Part shown: positions 42,053 to 58,135 of the stretch, in pieces | Numbering within the stretch: the stretch's first letter is position 1 | How the letters are laid out: each line of letters starts with the position of its first letter | Assembly: GCA_963693365.1 (NCBI GenBank) | Contig: CAVNZM010000013.1 | Span: 5,518,001-5,582,000, forward strand | Direction of reading: 5' to 3' | DNA: 64,000 nucleotides | DNA from: Amoebidium appalachense | Lineage: Eukaryota; Ichthyosporea | The notes under the pieces: model-generated | The model's input: only the letters and a program-made list of their open reading frames with translations | Told to the model about the DNA's origin: nothing | Database searches by the model: none | Program-made: the position numbers and the translations under genes

Positions 42053-42102
<50 letters not shown>

Positions 42103-42107
42103 CGCAC

Positions 42108-42143
<36 letters not shown>

Positions 42144-42245
42144 ACATGCACATGCACATGCACATGCACATGCACATGCAACCACAGGCACACACCACGG
42201 CATACAAGTAGCACCTCCCCCCCTCCGCCCCTTCCCCCCCCCCCC

Positions 42246-42374
42246 TGGGCTCTGCTTATGACGCATACTGTGCGCATGGCTGATGCTGCATACTTGAATG
42301 TTTGCCTTTGCATGTGTCCTGCACCATGCTTCTCATCGTGTATGCGTACTTCGTACTGTGTTCCGCATTCAAAA

Positions 42375-42391
<17 letters not shown>
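42246..42391 (+). repeat. Poly(C)-tailed dispersed element, truncated copy
   Basis: Begins GGGCTCTGCTTATGACGCAT and ends TGTTCCGCATTCAAAA plus poly(C); close to identical to the 3' half of the 60479 copy. Confidence 0.88.
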
Positions 42392-42405
<14 letters not shown>

Positions 42406-43611
42406 GATGACCTACGTCAGCTCACTAATTTTTCTAGCATTTTCTCACACATGCATCAACACCGACACAACACCCACACACGCACACTTATATATGCACC
42501 TATGAAACACACGTGCCTAGCATTCACCAGCACAACCTACACCCACCTCACCCTACCGTTGTCGACCCAGTTTCAACCCACCCCACCCCAAGCATGCACA
42601 CATGTACACACTCACTTGTTACGCGCATGTACACGCGCATGCACTCGGGCATGCGCGCGCACACACACGCACACACACACACAAACACACTCATATCGAC
42701 ACACAGGCAGGATGGATACTGTACGTTACGGCACTCCAAATGCCAGCCAGCATGAATTTTGAGTAAGGGCAACCGTCGGCATACTCTCGGCCTCCCCTTC
42801 TGCCCCGAGCCCTTCTCGTTTGCTCCAAAACCTTGTCGTTTTGGTTCTCTCTTTCCTTTTTTCTTCTTCGTATTCCCTTTTTGCATTGACTTGTGTGTGT
42901 GGAAGGAGGGAGCGCAGCACCGGGGGGGGGGGGGGGGGGGGGATGGGGATGGGTGGGGGGGGGGGGAGAGGGGGGGGGGGGGGGGGGGGGAGAATGTGGT
43001 CACAGGTCTTGGCTGGTTCTGCTTTTGGTTTATTATGTTCGTATTTATTTTTTCAAATTTGGCTGTCTGATTGGTTTGACCGGTTTGTTGGTTGCTTTAT
43101 TGTGTAACGGTGTAGGGTCATGCCTCTTTGTATCACTTCATGGGTAGCCCATTACGCAAGGAGAGCTATTGTAAACTGATACAGTATCTTTGATAACATT
43201 CAGTTGTTTTCAAGTATAAATTGAACAATGGGAAAAGGCTATTATTGATTAGTAGGTATATTCGCACAAGAAGGTTTGTTAGCTTAAGGTATTATGGCTT
43301 AGGTCCCGCTTTCTTTTTGGGGGAGAATGTATATTTCCTGGAATACGTTTTTTGTATCCGGTTCATTCTTCCCCCGAATCCCGGACAAGAATTCAACCTA
43401 CTTTTAGAAGAAAGTGTCGATTGTGTAATAGTTTGCTCCGTTTGTAGAAATTTTTTACGATAGATGAAGGAAAATAATAACAGCTGCAGAAGTTAATGTG
43501 TTGAATTAGGGTTTGTGTGCACGTGAACCCCCCCTGCCGCCCCCTTTCCCTTCCAACCCCTCCCCCCTCCCCCCTCCCCCCTGCTTCCCCAGCTCGCGCG
43601 CACGCACACGT

Positions 43612-43698
<87 letters not shown>

Positions 43699-43769
43699 GC
43701 GCGCGCACACATGTGCGTGTGCACACATCTGCACACACAAGTACACACACACAAACGATTCCTCCCTTC

Positions 43770-43801
<32 letters not shown>

Positions 43802-43896
43802 TGCTTGGCTGGGGTGGCTCACACTCAAGTCTCACCCGCATACCAACTTCCACAAGCACCAACTGCCTTCATAGTGTGAGCTAGTGTGAGCGCGCG

Positions 43897-43947
<51 letters not shown>

Positions 43948-44284
43948 CGCACGCGTGTGAGTAGCGCGTGTGTATGTGTGTGACTGTGCGCGCGCACTCG
44001 TGTCTGTGCGAGTTGTGTGTGTTGTGTGTGTGCGTGTGGTGGGTGGGGGAGGAGGAGGAGAGGCCGGGGCGGAGGGGCGGAGGGGGCTGGGAGGGGAAGG
44101 AGTGGGGGGGGGGGGGAGGGGGGGAGGGGGGACCCAAGCTGCACACATACCACTCAGGCTCGGATATATACTATGAATTACACGTGAGTTGAACATAAGC
44201 TGTGTGTGTGTTTTTGTGTGCACGTGTGTGTCACTGTGTGTGTGTGTGTATGTCAGTGTGTGTGTGTGTGTGTGTGTGTGTGAC

Positions 44285-44352
<68 letters not shown>

Positions 44353-44415
44353 ACAGTGTGTGCGTGTGTGCGTGTGTGCGTGTGTGTGTGTGTGTGCGTG
44401 TGTGTGTGTGCGTGT

Positions 44416-44462
<47 letters not shown>

Positions 44463-44690
44463 TGTGTCTGTGTGTGTGTCTGTGTGTGTCTGTGTGTGTG
44501 TGTGCGTGCACGCGCGCGCGCGCGCGCGCAAATGTGTGTGATTTGTGTGTGTGTGTGTGTGTATTACACCTTTCGATACATTTCACATGAAGGGGGCAAA
44601 ACCAAGGGAAAGGGGAGAGAAGATCGTGTGTGCACATGACAGTTTTTTTTGTTTTGTTTTTTTTCTTTTTTTGCCCCCCCGGGGGCCCGG

Positions 44691-44726
<36 letters not shown>

Positions 44727-44814
44727 GTGCAATAGAGTGGGTGTCTGCACGTGCCTTGTTTCGCTTTGTTTATTTGGCGGGTCGGTAGGTGGGAGGCGGC
44801 GGGGGGGGGGGGTC

Positions 44815-44889
44815 ATTTGATAGAACATGCCGACTACACCTTCATGAAACTGCCGGTGCAGTGGCTTTGTTATCTTACAGACACACACA

Positions 44890-44928
<39 letters not shown>

Positions 44929-45352
44929 CCCCCACCCCCTCCGCCACCCTCCGCTATTTTGCCCCCGTGGCACCCCCCTGCCTCCCCCTCCGCACTCCCC
45001 CCCTCCCCCCCCACACACACACCCACCCCCCCCCCCACCCCCCACCTCCATCCTCACACTCACACGCAGACACAATATGCGCACACACAAACGCAGAAAA
45101 CGGTGCATACACTCGGCAATCATCATGCAATACAGGTCGCACTCACATAATCATCCTTACCCACAAGGCACAAACTCTGTCAGAATGACTTGTGGCAAAC
45201 ACACATACACATCAGTTCGAAATCTTTTCGCCTTGTACACCGGAAACCCCGTGCACTTAAAGTTTTCGGCTGTTTTTTCGCTGGAGCTGAACAAGTATCT
45301 GTTATCCCGCAACATGAGTTTGTTTGAGTCGTGCATACTGTATGTAGAGGGC

Positions 45353-45353
<1 letters not shown>
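44815..45353 (+). other. Two protein-like fragments of unknown identity
   Basis: 44816-44880 reads LIEHADYTFMKLPVQWLCYL, and 45186-45353 starts with ATG and reads on through VRNLFALYTGNPVHLKFSAV and FSLELNKYLLSRNMSLFESC. Between them lie (CA)n and C-rich repeats. Neither matches a family I recognise, and neither has convincing splice sites at both ends. They may be remnants of a gene or chance frames in unique DNA. Confidence 0.2.
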
Positions 45354-45383
<30 letters not shown>

Positions 45384-45755
45384 CTCCCCCCCCTTTCCCC
45401 CTCTCCCCCCCCCCCTCCCTTCACCCCCCCGGCTCCCCCATCTCTCCGCTGCCGTTTTCTTATGTTATAAGAATGGGACCTAAGCAAATAGGTTGCATTT
45501 CGGGCCAGGCCCAACAAGAGGGTTCACCTGGCGAGCAGCGCTCGGGAGAGGGGTGGCGCCGGGGAAGGGGGGGGAAGGGGGGGGGGGGGGGGGGGGGGGG
45601 GGGGACATTTCAGTAAAAAGAAGCCGTCGTAAGGAAGACTACGATTAGTCAGAACAATCCTGAACACAGATGACAGTTCCAACCAAAGTGAGTGCAATAT
45701 TTGGTTATTTTTTTGCGCCTGTGTGTGCACTTGCGCTTGTGTGTGTGCGCAAGGT

Positions 45756-45813
<58 letters not shown>

Positions 45814-46586
45814 CTGACGGTGCAGGCTCACGCTAAATAGATGATCCAGTAATAAGCTTATCATATAGCCGCAGGGTGTAACACAGATTGGGTCGGGTTG
45901 AAGTTATTCCAGACAAGTTGGCCAGAGCCCCGCATGATGTCTATATCGTAATTGGAAATTGTTTTTGATGATTCCACATTTCCCATTCTGTATATAGATC
46001 ATGATCACTGTGTAGTTGATGTCATAAGTCAATAGGACCAGATGGTCACAGTGGGATATTTTAATAAGACCAGATTCTTACCAAGGATTACATATGCGTA
46101 ACCGCTTTAAGTAGTCGTGGGCACCAGTCCCAACAACACGATAAACTACATAGGTACATGAGTATTCACAAACTTTTAAAGCACAACATTAAGAATCTCT
46201 TCTGCTGCATACATAAAAAATAAGGCAACTGAAATGGCACCAGGCTCCAATGAAATCGCCGCGCTGTTGTTTCCAGCCGGCTCTGCCCCCTTTGTGATTG
46301 GTGGAAGGGTAGCCAATGGCGTCTCAGCAATCTGGATCGTGCTCACATAGCTAACGCTGGCGGCTGTAGTGGATGGGTCTTGAGTGATGGCGGTGGCGGT
46401 GGTAGCGAGAGGGGCTTCTGAGTACCCTGCGCTTGTAGTTGGTTTAATGCTGCTTCTGATGGTGGTGGTGGTGGTGGTGGTGGTGGTGGTTTTGGCCGGT
46501 GTGGTTGTGTAGGCCGGTGTTTTGTATGCAACTGTGGTTGTTGTTACTGGTTCTCTTGTGGTGGTGGTGATGGTATTCACAAACTT

Positions 46587-50058
<3,472 letters not shown>

Positions 50059-51336
50059 GTTTGTTTCCGTGTCAAGTTAGGCAGGTATCGATCCGAAGTG
50101 TGACAGATCCAGCGTTGTATATACGTATCTTCAGGTGCATATAATCATCATTATATGTACCTACTGTATGTGCAGCACTGAAAGAGTTTCGTTTGTTTAT
50201 GGTTGCTTTTATACCCGGGCAAGGCACACGAGGACCGTTCCCGTATGACGCAATAGTTTGTGTTGTCGATGGCTGAGCCGCGAAATGATCTATGACCTCG
50301 AGGGGTGTGATTGCATGATTCAAGCGCCAATGTATTTATTAGCCATATAAAGCTAAATATATTACTTCGAAGACCAATACAACGGAAGAATCTATCCACG
50401 ATCTTTCTGAGTGGTGCTGATCTAGCCAATCACACAACGTGCAAACGGATGGCGCGAAAATCTGGAGTCCTCAGAAGTCGAAGCTCCTCGCCCAGCTAGG
50501 CGCTTGTTCTGCTTCCAGTTTGCATATTATGCTAATATTAGCTTAGCTACATGGGTGTGCAGCCGTGGGAGATATGCTCATGCACACATCTCACTTCTTG
50601 TAGTCCAACTGCCTCCGTTTTAATATAAGCCTAAAAATTGTTCATCTGCAAAAATATGAAAACTTGCATCATGTCCTGGCTTCGAGTTCCAGGTGCTACA
50701 TTCTGACGAACCGTTCTGCCAATTTTGCCAGATGCCAAGGCCATGGCCAGTGCGCGAGCCGCATCACGCAGCTTCAAACATACTCGTGTCCTATGAGTAG
50801 TAGTAGCCCCCCCCCCCCCCCCCCCCCCCCCCTTCCCCCCCCCCCCCCCGGCCCCCCGTGCCCCCCCCCCCTTCCCCCCCCCCCCTCCCCCCTCCGGCCC
50901 CCCCTCCGGGATCCCCCCAGGATCCCCCCAGCCCCCCATCCCCCCCCCCCCCCCCCAACCCTCCCCCCCCCCCCCCCCCCCCCCCCCCCCAACCTCCCCC
51001 CCTCCAACCCCCCCCCCCCCCCCCCCCTCCCCCGGCCGGTCCCCCCTGCAGCTGAACCTCTTGACTTCGAGCTCCCTTTTGTAAATATCCCAAGTACTTG
51101 CGGCACGCACTTGCAAATTGAGTATGCAAACACGCACAAATATTCCGGCTTTCCCTATGTGCACATGTACGAAATTAAATTTCACACACATACATACCTA
51201 CCGCACACACATCGGGTCACGGGCACGCGCGCACGCACACTTACATATGTGCTCACTTACATGTCATGTACATATGTACATTCATGTGTACACACACCCT
51301 ACGTACACATACACGCATACGTACGTGTACAAAAAA
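50059..51336. other. Promoter side of the protease gene and G/C-rich spacer
   Basis: Unique DNA from 50059 to about 50800 holds the presumed promoter of the minus-strand protease, with no clear TATA box at the expected distance. From 50808 to 51043 it is a nearly pure C-rich block. No gene is supported; the long Gly-rich or Pro-rich frames here come from the C tract. Confidence 0.5.
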
Positions 51337-51932
51337 GGGCCCAACCACATCGATCGGCTGAGTCAACTTGCTTCGAACTGAATGATTCTGCAAAAAGCAG
51401 AATTATTCTGCTCAAAGCAGAATTACTCTGCAAAAGCAGAATGAATCTGCTAAAAGCAGAATTATTCTGTTAAAGCAGAATCAATCTGCTATATAAAAAG
51501 CAGAATCACTCTGCAAACAGCAGAATCAATCTGCTAAAAGCGGAATTATTCTGCTAAAAGCAGTATTATTCTGCTAAAAGCAGGATTATTCTGCTGTCGA
51601 AAGCAGAATGATTCTGCTTTTTGCGGAATAAAAGCAGGATTATTCTGCTGTCGAAAGCAGAATGATTCTGCTGTCGAAAGCAGAATCTGCTTTTTGCGGA
51701 ATAATTCTGCTAAAAGCAGAATAATTCTGCTAAAAGCAGAGTGATTCTGCTTTTGCAGGATAATTCTGTTGAATGCAGAGTGATTCTGCTTTTGCAGAAT
51801 AATTCTGCTTTTTGCAGAATAATTCCGCTTTTTGCAGAATAATTCCGCTTTTTGTTTTGCAGAATGATTCCGCTTCAAGTTGTAGAATAATTTTGCTTTT
51901 TACAAGTTGACTCTGCCGATGTGGTTGGGCCC
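51337..51932. mobile_element. Foldback/MITE-like DNA element made of palindromic units
   Basis: Both ends read GGGCCCAACCACATCG inward, left end at 51337 and right end at 51932. The match continues as GGCTGAGTCAACTTG on the left and GGCAGAGTCAACTTG on the right. The interior, about 51381-51895, is some 30 units based on GCAGAAT-N-ATTCTGC with A-rich or T-rich links. The unit is itself palindromic, so the whole element can fold into nested hairpins. There is no coding capacity and no clear target-site duplication (AAAAAA on the left, TAGACG on the right). Structure is seen; a transposon origin is inferred from the inverted ends. Confidence 0.75.
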
Positions 51933-52338
51933 TAGACGTATTCTACCGATGCACACACAGGTTTGGTTGGGTTTTCAAGTAGGGCCTGTGATGGGCGAAT
52001 TCTTTTTTTTTGTGCGTGTGTCAGGTGCGTGTGGGGCGGGGCGGGGGCCGCGGCTGGGGTCCGGGGGAGGGGGGGGATAGAGAGCATTAATTATAATAAT
52101 ATTAGTAGGGAAACAAGGAGGTGTAGAGGACTCGGTTTGTGAACGAAGGGGGGGAGGGTGGGGAGGGGGAGGGGAGGGGGCCGGGGGGGGGGGGGGGGGA
52201 GGGGGAGGGGTGGGGGGGTGGGGGGAGGGAGAGGCGCGCGGGCGGGCGCTCGGGGGGGGCCCTGGAGTGGCTCTCACTGAGCCCGGGCCGTGGCAGTGGC
52301 TGGCAGTGTAAGCCCTAGTTGGCGAGTGCTGATTGGAG

Positions 52339-52344
52339 TATAAA
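52339..52344 (+). promoter_or_regulatory. TATA-box candidate
   Basis: TATAAA in the context GATTGGAGTATAAAGCCCGCC, with an inverted CCAAT box (GATTGG) just upstream. It is about 120 bp before an ATG at 52459 (MSEDPVV...), which could begin the MYND-finger gene. The link to that gene is inference. Confidence 0.35.
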
Positions 52345-52556
52345 GCCCGCCAAAATGTAGCAACCCAATTAGTAGACACTCTGACGAGCGTTATTAGGCT
52401 TATCTCAAAATCAGCTCGGTCTCATAATATTCGAGAAAGAACCACGGCCCTCTGAACAATGAGTGAAGACCCTGTGGTCTGTGTTTGCTGTGTGTTCTTC
52501 TGTTGCTCGTGGAAATAAGTGTAAAATGGATGCATTCTATTTACATATCCCCCCAG

Positions 52557-52609
<53 letters not shown>

Positions 52610-52778
52610 GAATAAATAAATGAATGAATATATAACTAAATGAATAACTTGTTTAAAGCATCTGCTTCTCTCGTTCCTTTCACGGCGAATGAATGCACCT
52701 TAACGACACACAGCAGAGGCAGGCACGCACAATCTGCTCACACACACTCGAACACAAAGTAACGTGTGCGCTACTCAG

Positions 52779-53060
<282 letters not shown>

Positions 53061-53155
53061 CTCGCCACCTCCCCCCCTCCCCCCCCCCCCCCCCACATAC
53101 ACACACAAGCGGGTGTAGCTCACCAAGTAGCCCGATCCATAGTCCATTTTTTCAG

Positions 53156-54973
53156 CGGCAATCAGGCTCCAGCACCATGCAGCGACCCGTCAGATATCGG
53201 AGCAATAACATGCATGTTTGGGCAATTCAGAATGATAATGTGCCCTCTACACGCCACCAAGAAACTACCACAAGGATTGACTGAGAATGAGATATTGATG
53301 GTGGACTGTGGTGAAGTGGACGAGATGCTGAGAATAATGGACTCGTTTGTGAAGAGGGGCAGTCCCGAAAGTCCGGTAATTAAGGTGCGTGCTGACCAAT
53401 GTTTTTTTTTGGCACTAAACGCAGAGGCAGGAAATGTAGTATTTGACACTTGCACAAAAGACATGACAGATACTCTCCAGGATCGTTTTTCGGTGTAAAA
53501 GGGGAGTATATGGCCTTCACCGACGAAGGGGAGGAGGAGTGGCTAAGAGAAAACGAGAGATGTGGAGGAGGGGAAAGAGGGGGTTGGAGAAGGTGGAGGG
53601 GGGGATGAACGGAACAGAGATTGTGTGTCGGTGTCTGTCTAAGGGAGAGAGGTGGAGAGAGGAAAGGGGCTCATTGAGGGATTTGGGGTGATGCACTGCC
53701 CCCCCCCCTCCCCCCCCCCCCCCCCCCCCTCTCTCCCCCCCCCCCCCCCCCCCCCCCCCCCGCCCCATACACACACACTTACACACACACACCACCACCA
53801 CCACCACCACCATCACTACTCTGCCCTCTCTCTGAGCCCTCCATCACCCCCTAACTTTAACACCCACCCACCCACCCACCCACCTACACACAGACACACA
53901 CACACACACATACACACACACACACACACGCACAGACATTCCCTTTCTTTCTTTCTCCCCCCCCCCCCCCCCCCCCCTCTCTCTATCCATCTCCCCCCCC
54001 CCCCCCCCCCCCCCCCCCCACCCTTCCTTTCTCCCGTCTTTCTCTCTCTTCTCCGATCTCCCCCCCCCCCCCCCCCCCCCCCCCAGCCACCTCTCTCTGT
54101 CTCTCTCCCCACCCCTCCCCCCTCCTCTTCTGCTCTCTCGCACTTTCTCGCTCTCTTTCTTCATCAATCCTTTCTTTCCTCTCATCTCCGGCTCCAATCT
54201 AGCTCACTTCCTCTGCCACACTCTCCTCTTCCCCCCCCCCCCCCCCCCCCCTCCCCCCCCCCCAAACTCCTTCTCGGCAACGGCACACATTCCTTTTCTA
54301 TTCTTGAGCATGCACTTTGGAAAGCATCTGTCAGTTTTTCGTGTTAGTGTAGTTGTCATTTGTTTCCTGTATGTTTGTTGTTTGCACCAAATGTCATGTC
54401 TCTGTGCTTCCATGGTTGACGATGTTAGTTTTGCAGCACACACTCTGATTTTATGTATCATTTTGTGTGTTACTACCCATTAATGTACACAATCGTTGAG
54501 GTGTGTTAAAAAAGAATCGTGGGACTGTAGCCCATGAGGTCAGCCAAAGGGATAAAAGTGAAAGGTCAGCCAGTTATCGAACCCCCTCCCCCCCCCCCCC
54601 CCCCTTTTTTTTTCCCCTTCGCAAAGCAAAAAAAAAAAAGGGGGGGGGGGGGGGGAAGGGGGGGGGAGGGGGGGGGGGGAGAGGGGGGGGGGGGGGGGGG
54701 GAAACAAAACAAAACAAAAAGGAACGAAAAAAACAAAAGCAAAACACCGACTATGCTGACATACGGCTGTATACCACTACGAGCAGGTGAACAAGCTGGC
54801 ACTGCAGCGGTTGCAACCATGGAGGGATGACCGGAGAGAGAGGATGGTATGTGCCCTACTGATGATGCATGCTCCTTCCCCCCCCCCCCCCCCCCCCCCT
54901 CCCCTCCCTTCCCTCCGCCGTTCCCTCCCCCCCCCCCCCTCGCCCCTCCCTTCCTCCCTCTGGGTTCTGTCCC

Positions 54974-55004
<31 letters not shown>

Positions 55005-55846
55005 AAAATAACAAAGGGAAAAAAAGGGGGGGGGGGGGGGGGGGGGGGAAGGTTTTTTCTTTTTTCTTTGTGTGGTGGTGGTGGTGGTGGTGGGGGGGGG
55101 GGGAGGGGAGGAGGTGGAGGGGGGGGAAATTTATAAATATGTGTGTTGCTCGGTGTGTACTAATTGATTACCTCGTGTGATGTAACACACATCAAACTTG
55201 TGTCCCCACTCACCACAATCCGTGCACACAAATGTTCCTCCTAAAACAGCATCTAAGTTGGGTTTCGTCAACGAGGTGAATGGGTCGAAACTAGGGTACT
55301 GTGGATAGCGTGCCCCCCCCCCACCCCAATAATCTTTGTGTGGTTTGCATTCTGCATTGTATTGTCCATGGCCAAAATGTACTTCGTACTTTTTGGCGCA
55401 TTCGAACATCCTCCCCCCCCCCCCCCCCCCCCCCCTCCCCCCCCCCCCCCCCCCCTCCTCCTCCTCTTCCTACCTACCCTCCTCCCTCCCCTGCTTCACC
55501 ATTTGAGAATTGAGCAAGAAACGTAGGGTTATAATATGTGCCGAGTTGAACGTCCCTTTGCAGCCTATGGGCATCCTCATTTAAATCTTATGACTGTGTT
55601 TTTTAACGTCAGCCATTAATATTCCTAAAACCCGCACAGGCTGCTGTCGGAAAATCCCCCCAACCAGCGGAACCCCTCCCCGCGGCACTGACACCGGAGA
55701 AGAAAATGTGCGGGCAGTGCGGGAAGGGACCGGAAGACAAGGTGAAGCTGCAACTGTGTGCGAGGTGTGAGGGGGTGCGATACTGCGGTGTTAATTGCCA
55801 AAAGAAACACTGGAAAACACATAAGATTGCTTGCAAGGAAAAATGA
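53156..55846 (+). CDS. C-terminal MYND zinc-finger protein, 5' end unresolved
   Basis: Exons 53156-53492, 54787-54846 and 55640-55846; the junctions between them are phase 0. The last exon ends in a MYND finger: CGQC, then [22 protein letters not shown] and stop, fitting C-x2-C...C-x2-C...C-x3-C...H...C. MYND fingers are protein-protein interaction modules that bind proline-rich partners. The first recognised exon ([38 protein letters not shown]) matches no family I know. An in-frame GTGCGT donor at 53385 could shorten that exon. A possible start exon at 52459 is not shown to splice to it. Confidence 0.72.
55237..55430 (+). repeat. Poly(C)-tailed dispersed element, diverged copy
   Basis: Has ATCTAAGTTGGGTTTCGTCA and GGGTCGAAACTAGGGTACTG, an internal C tract, then TACTTCGTACTTTTTGGCGC, ATTCGAAC and poly(C). 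Same subfamily as 57750, with part of the middle replaced by C and A. Lies in the last MYND-gene intron. Confidence 0.75.
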
Positions 55847-56072
55847 GAGGAAAATACGCGTAGAGGTAATCGTGTATGAAGGTGTGAAGGTGGTGAAAAA
55901 GGAAGGAAGCGTTGGAAAAATTGGATCGATGGAGGGGGGGCGGGGGGGGGGGGGGGGGGGGGTGGAGGAGGAGGATTCATGTGTTTGGGGATGCTGGGGA
56001 TGCTGTAAAAGGTGTTCTTTTTTTTTTTTTTTTTTTTTGGGGGGGGGGGGGGGGGGGGAGAGAGAGGGGGGG

Positions 56073-56205
56073 GGGGGGATAAGGATGATTAAGAATTTAA
56101 AAGAGAGAGAGGGGAGAGGGGATAAGGATGATTAAGAATTTAGAAGAGAGAGAGGGGGGAGGGGGGGGGGGGGATAAGGATGACCAAGAATATTGAAGAG
56201 AATGC
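56073..56205. repeat. Three-unit tandem repeat of about 50 bp
   Basis: GATAAGGATGATTAAGAATT is followed by AGAGAGAGGGG, twice with few changes; a third, diverged unit (GATAAGGATGACCAAGAATA) starts near 56173. It follows directly on the MYND gene 3' end. Confidence 0.8.
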
Positions 56206-56979
56206 AAGTACGGCAGTTGAGAACCAAGTGTGTAAATTGAAAAAATCACTCAGGAAACGGGTGTAAGTCTGGGAGAGCTGGGACAAATGATACCTGCTTT
56301 CTCGGTATGTTTTTACGCGTAGGGTACATACATACACGGATGGGCACGTGTGCGTGTTTGTCTGTATGTTCTCATATCTTTAAATCCGAAAGGGTTTAAA
56401 TGCTATTATGTGTACGCATGATTGCAGTTATATATGCTGTGGCACACGTATGTGTATATGGAGTGTCTGCCACGGTGTATGGCACATGCGTTTCGTTCTG
56501 TTCGTTTTTTTGTATATACCATGTATGCTTCTCCAAGTCGCAGCAGTAGGCTCCCCCGGGTAGGGGTTAAGTTTTGATTTATTTTATTTTTAAATTGGTT
56601 TATTTTTATTTTTTTTATATTTATTTTTATTCTTATATAATCATTTTTGGGAGGGGCGGGGTTGGGGGGGGGGGGGGGGGGGGGTTGATTGCGGATGCAG
56701 AAGTTGCCATTTATATGGTATTGCGAAAACCTTCAATGTTGCTGTTGTTATCATATGTTTATGTAAACACAAATCTTGGTTAATAAGTTGCCCCCATCGA
56801 GCCGATGTAATTATTTGATACTCGTGATTTAGTATTGTAGCCACTTTATTATAGATCATCTGCGCTGAAGCGCAGGCAATGATAATTTACTGCTGGTGCA
56901 GCAAGCACAGGCTTTGCAGATCCAAAATTTGTTGTATCCCCCCCCCCCCCCCCCCCCCCACATACACACACCAACCCAT

Positions 56980-57017
<38 letters not shown>

Positions 57018-57749
57018 ACACACACAAAACCAAACGTGCACACACTCACACACACACCAATTGCAAGAACACGAAAACGAATTGAAAAAGAAAAAGAAGA
57101 CCAAAAAGAAGAAGGTTGGAGAAAAAAGGGGGGGGGGGGGGGGGGGGGGAGGGAGGAGGTGCTGAGGAGAGGGCAATCATGGAACAAAGAAAAGGAATAT
57201 TCACACATTAAAAGTATCATGAAAAACCAACAAAAGATCCCCCCTCCCCCCCCCCCCCCCCAAAAAAAAAAAAACAAAAACAAAAAAAACATGTACATAT
57301 GCAGTAATATATGATTACGGCCTATTATGATCATGGCATATCATACGTACACTCATACGTGTGGCACACCCAGATCACGCACACACTAAAACACACACAT
57401 ACACGCGCGCGCACGCACACACACACACAGCTAGAGAGAGTGAGAGAGACTGTGACACCCACACACAAACGCACACACCGGCACACACCATACGCACGCA
57501 CATACTGTGACCCACACACATGTAAAGACTGTGACACGCACACACACACACACATGTGCACCCCGGCCCACACACACACAAGTGCACACACGCACACTTA
57601 GATGCACACGCACACACATGCCGACACATGCGGGCACACACACACACCACACTGTACTCACACAAGTGCACACACATTCTGAATCATTCACTCACTCACT
57701 CAGACTCACAGAGATCTCATATCCGACAAGGCTTTGCTACAAATTCCCC

Positions 57750-57926
57750 CCTATCTGAGTTGGGTTTCGTTAACGAGGTGAATAGGTCGAAACTCGGGTA
57801 CTGTGGATGACGTGGGCCCCCCCTGAGGATGGGCTCTGCTTATTATGCATACTCTTTATGTATGGCTTGCATTCTGCATCGTGTTATCCGTTTGTTCTTG
57901 TGTACTTCGTACTTTTTGACGCATTC

Positions 57927-57979
<53 letters not shown>
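57750..57979 (+). repeat. Poly(C)-tailed dispersed element with 51-nt C tail
   Basis: TATCTGAGTTGGGTTTCGTT at the start, AGGTCGAAACTCGGGTACTG in the middle, then TTTTTGACGCATTCAA and 51 C. It matches the copy at 32730-32920 almost base for base but lacks the hairpin head. Confidence 0.88.
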
Positions 57980-57982
<3 letters not shown>

Positions 57983-58040
57983 ACATCCTGGCACGTACTG
58001 ACGGTGCCTGGGCTGCTATGAACTTGCCGTTCGCCTCACA

Positions 58041-58135
58041 TTTTTCCTTACACTCTCGCGACCGCGTGCATGCTTTCTCTCGCGGCGGCTCTACGGTCCC
58101 GAGAGTCCAGTGTTCGCTGTGTGTGTAAGGAAAAA
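58041..58135. repeat. Nested inverted repeat (hairpin)
   Basis: TTTTTCCTTACAC (58041-58053) is the exact reverse complement of GTGTAAGGAAAAA (58123-58135). Inside it CTCTCG near 58052 pairs with CGAGAG near 58110, with GC-rich sequence between. It could be a small foldback element or a structured RNA. Confidence 0.6.

Larger units (their letters stand above)
41235..46161. other. Repeat-rich intergenic region
   Basis: Contains (CA)n/(CG)n at 41399-41608, a C(n)A(n) block at 41751-41785, CA-rich DNA at 42012-42190, a poly(C)-tailed element at 42246, (CA)n at 43615-43696, (GT)n at 43902-44510, poly(G) at 42923-42990, 44696-44724, 45579-45604 and 45771-45813, and unique AT-rich DNA at 43040-43500 and 45830-46160. 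Only the fragments at 44815-45353 look faintly protein-like. Confidence 0.6.

Noticed and set aside
43221-43463. 80-codon frame in AT-rich DNA
   Set aside because: No recognisable motif, no splice context, atypical composition; likely chance.
50631-51191. Gly-rich minus-strand and Pro-rich plus-strand frames
   Set aside because: Produced by the C-rich block at 50808-51043.
53162-53464. Minus-strand frame opposite the MYND gene exon
   Set aside because: The plus strand has a good acceptor and links in phase to the MYND finger exons; the minus frame has no such context.
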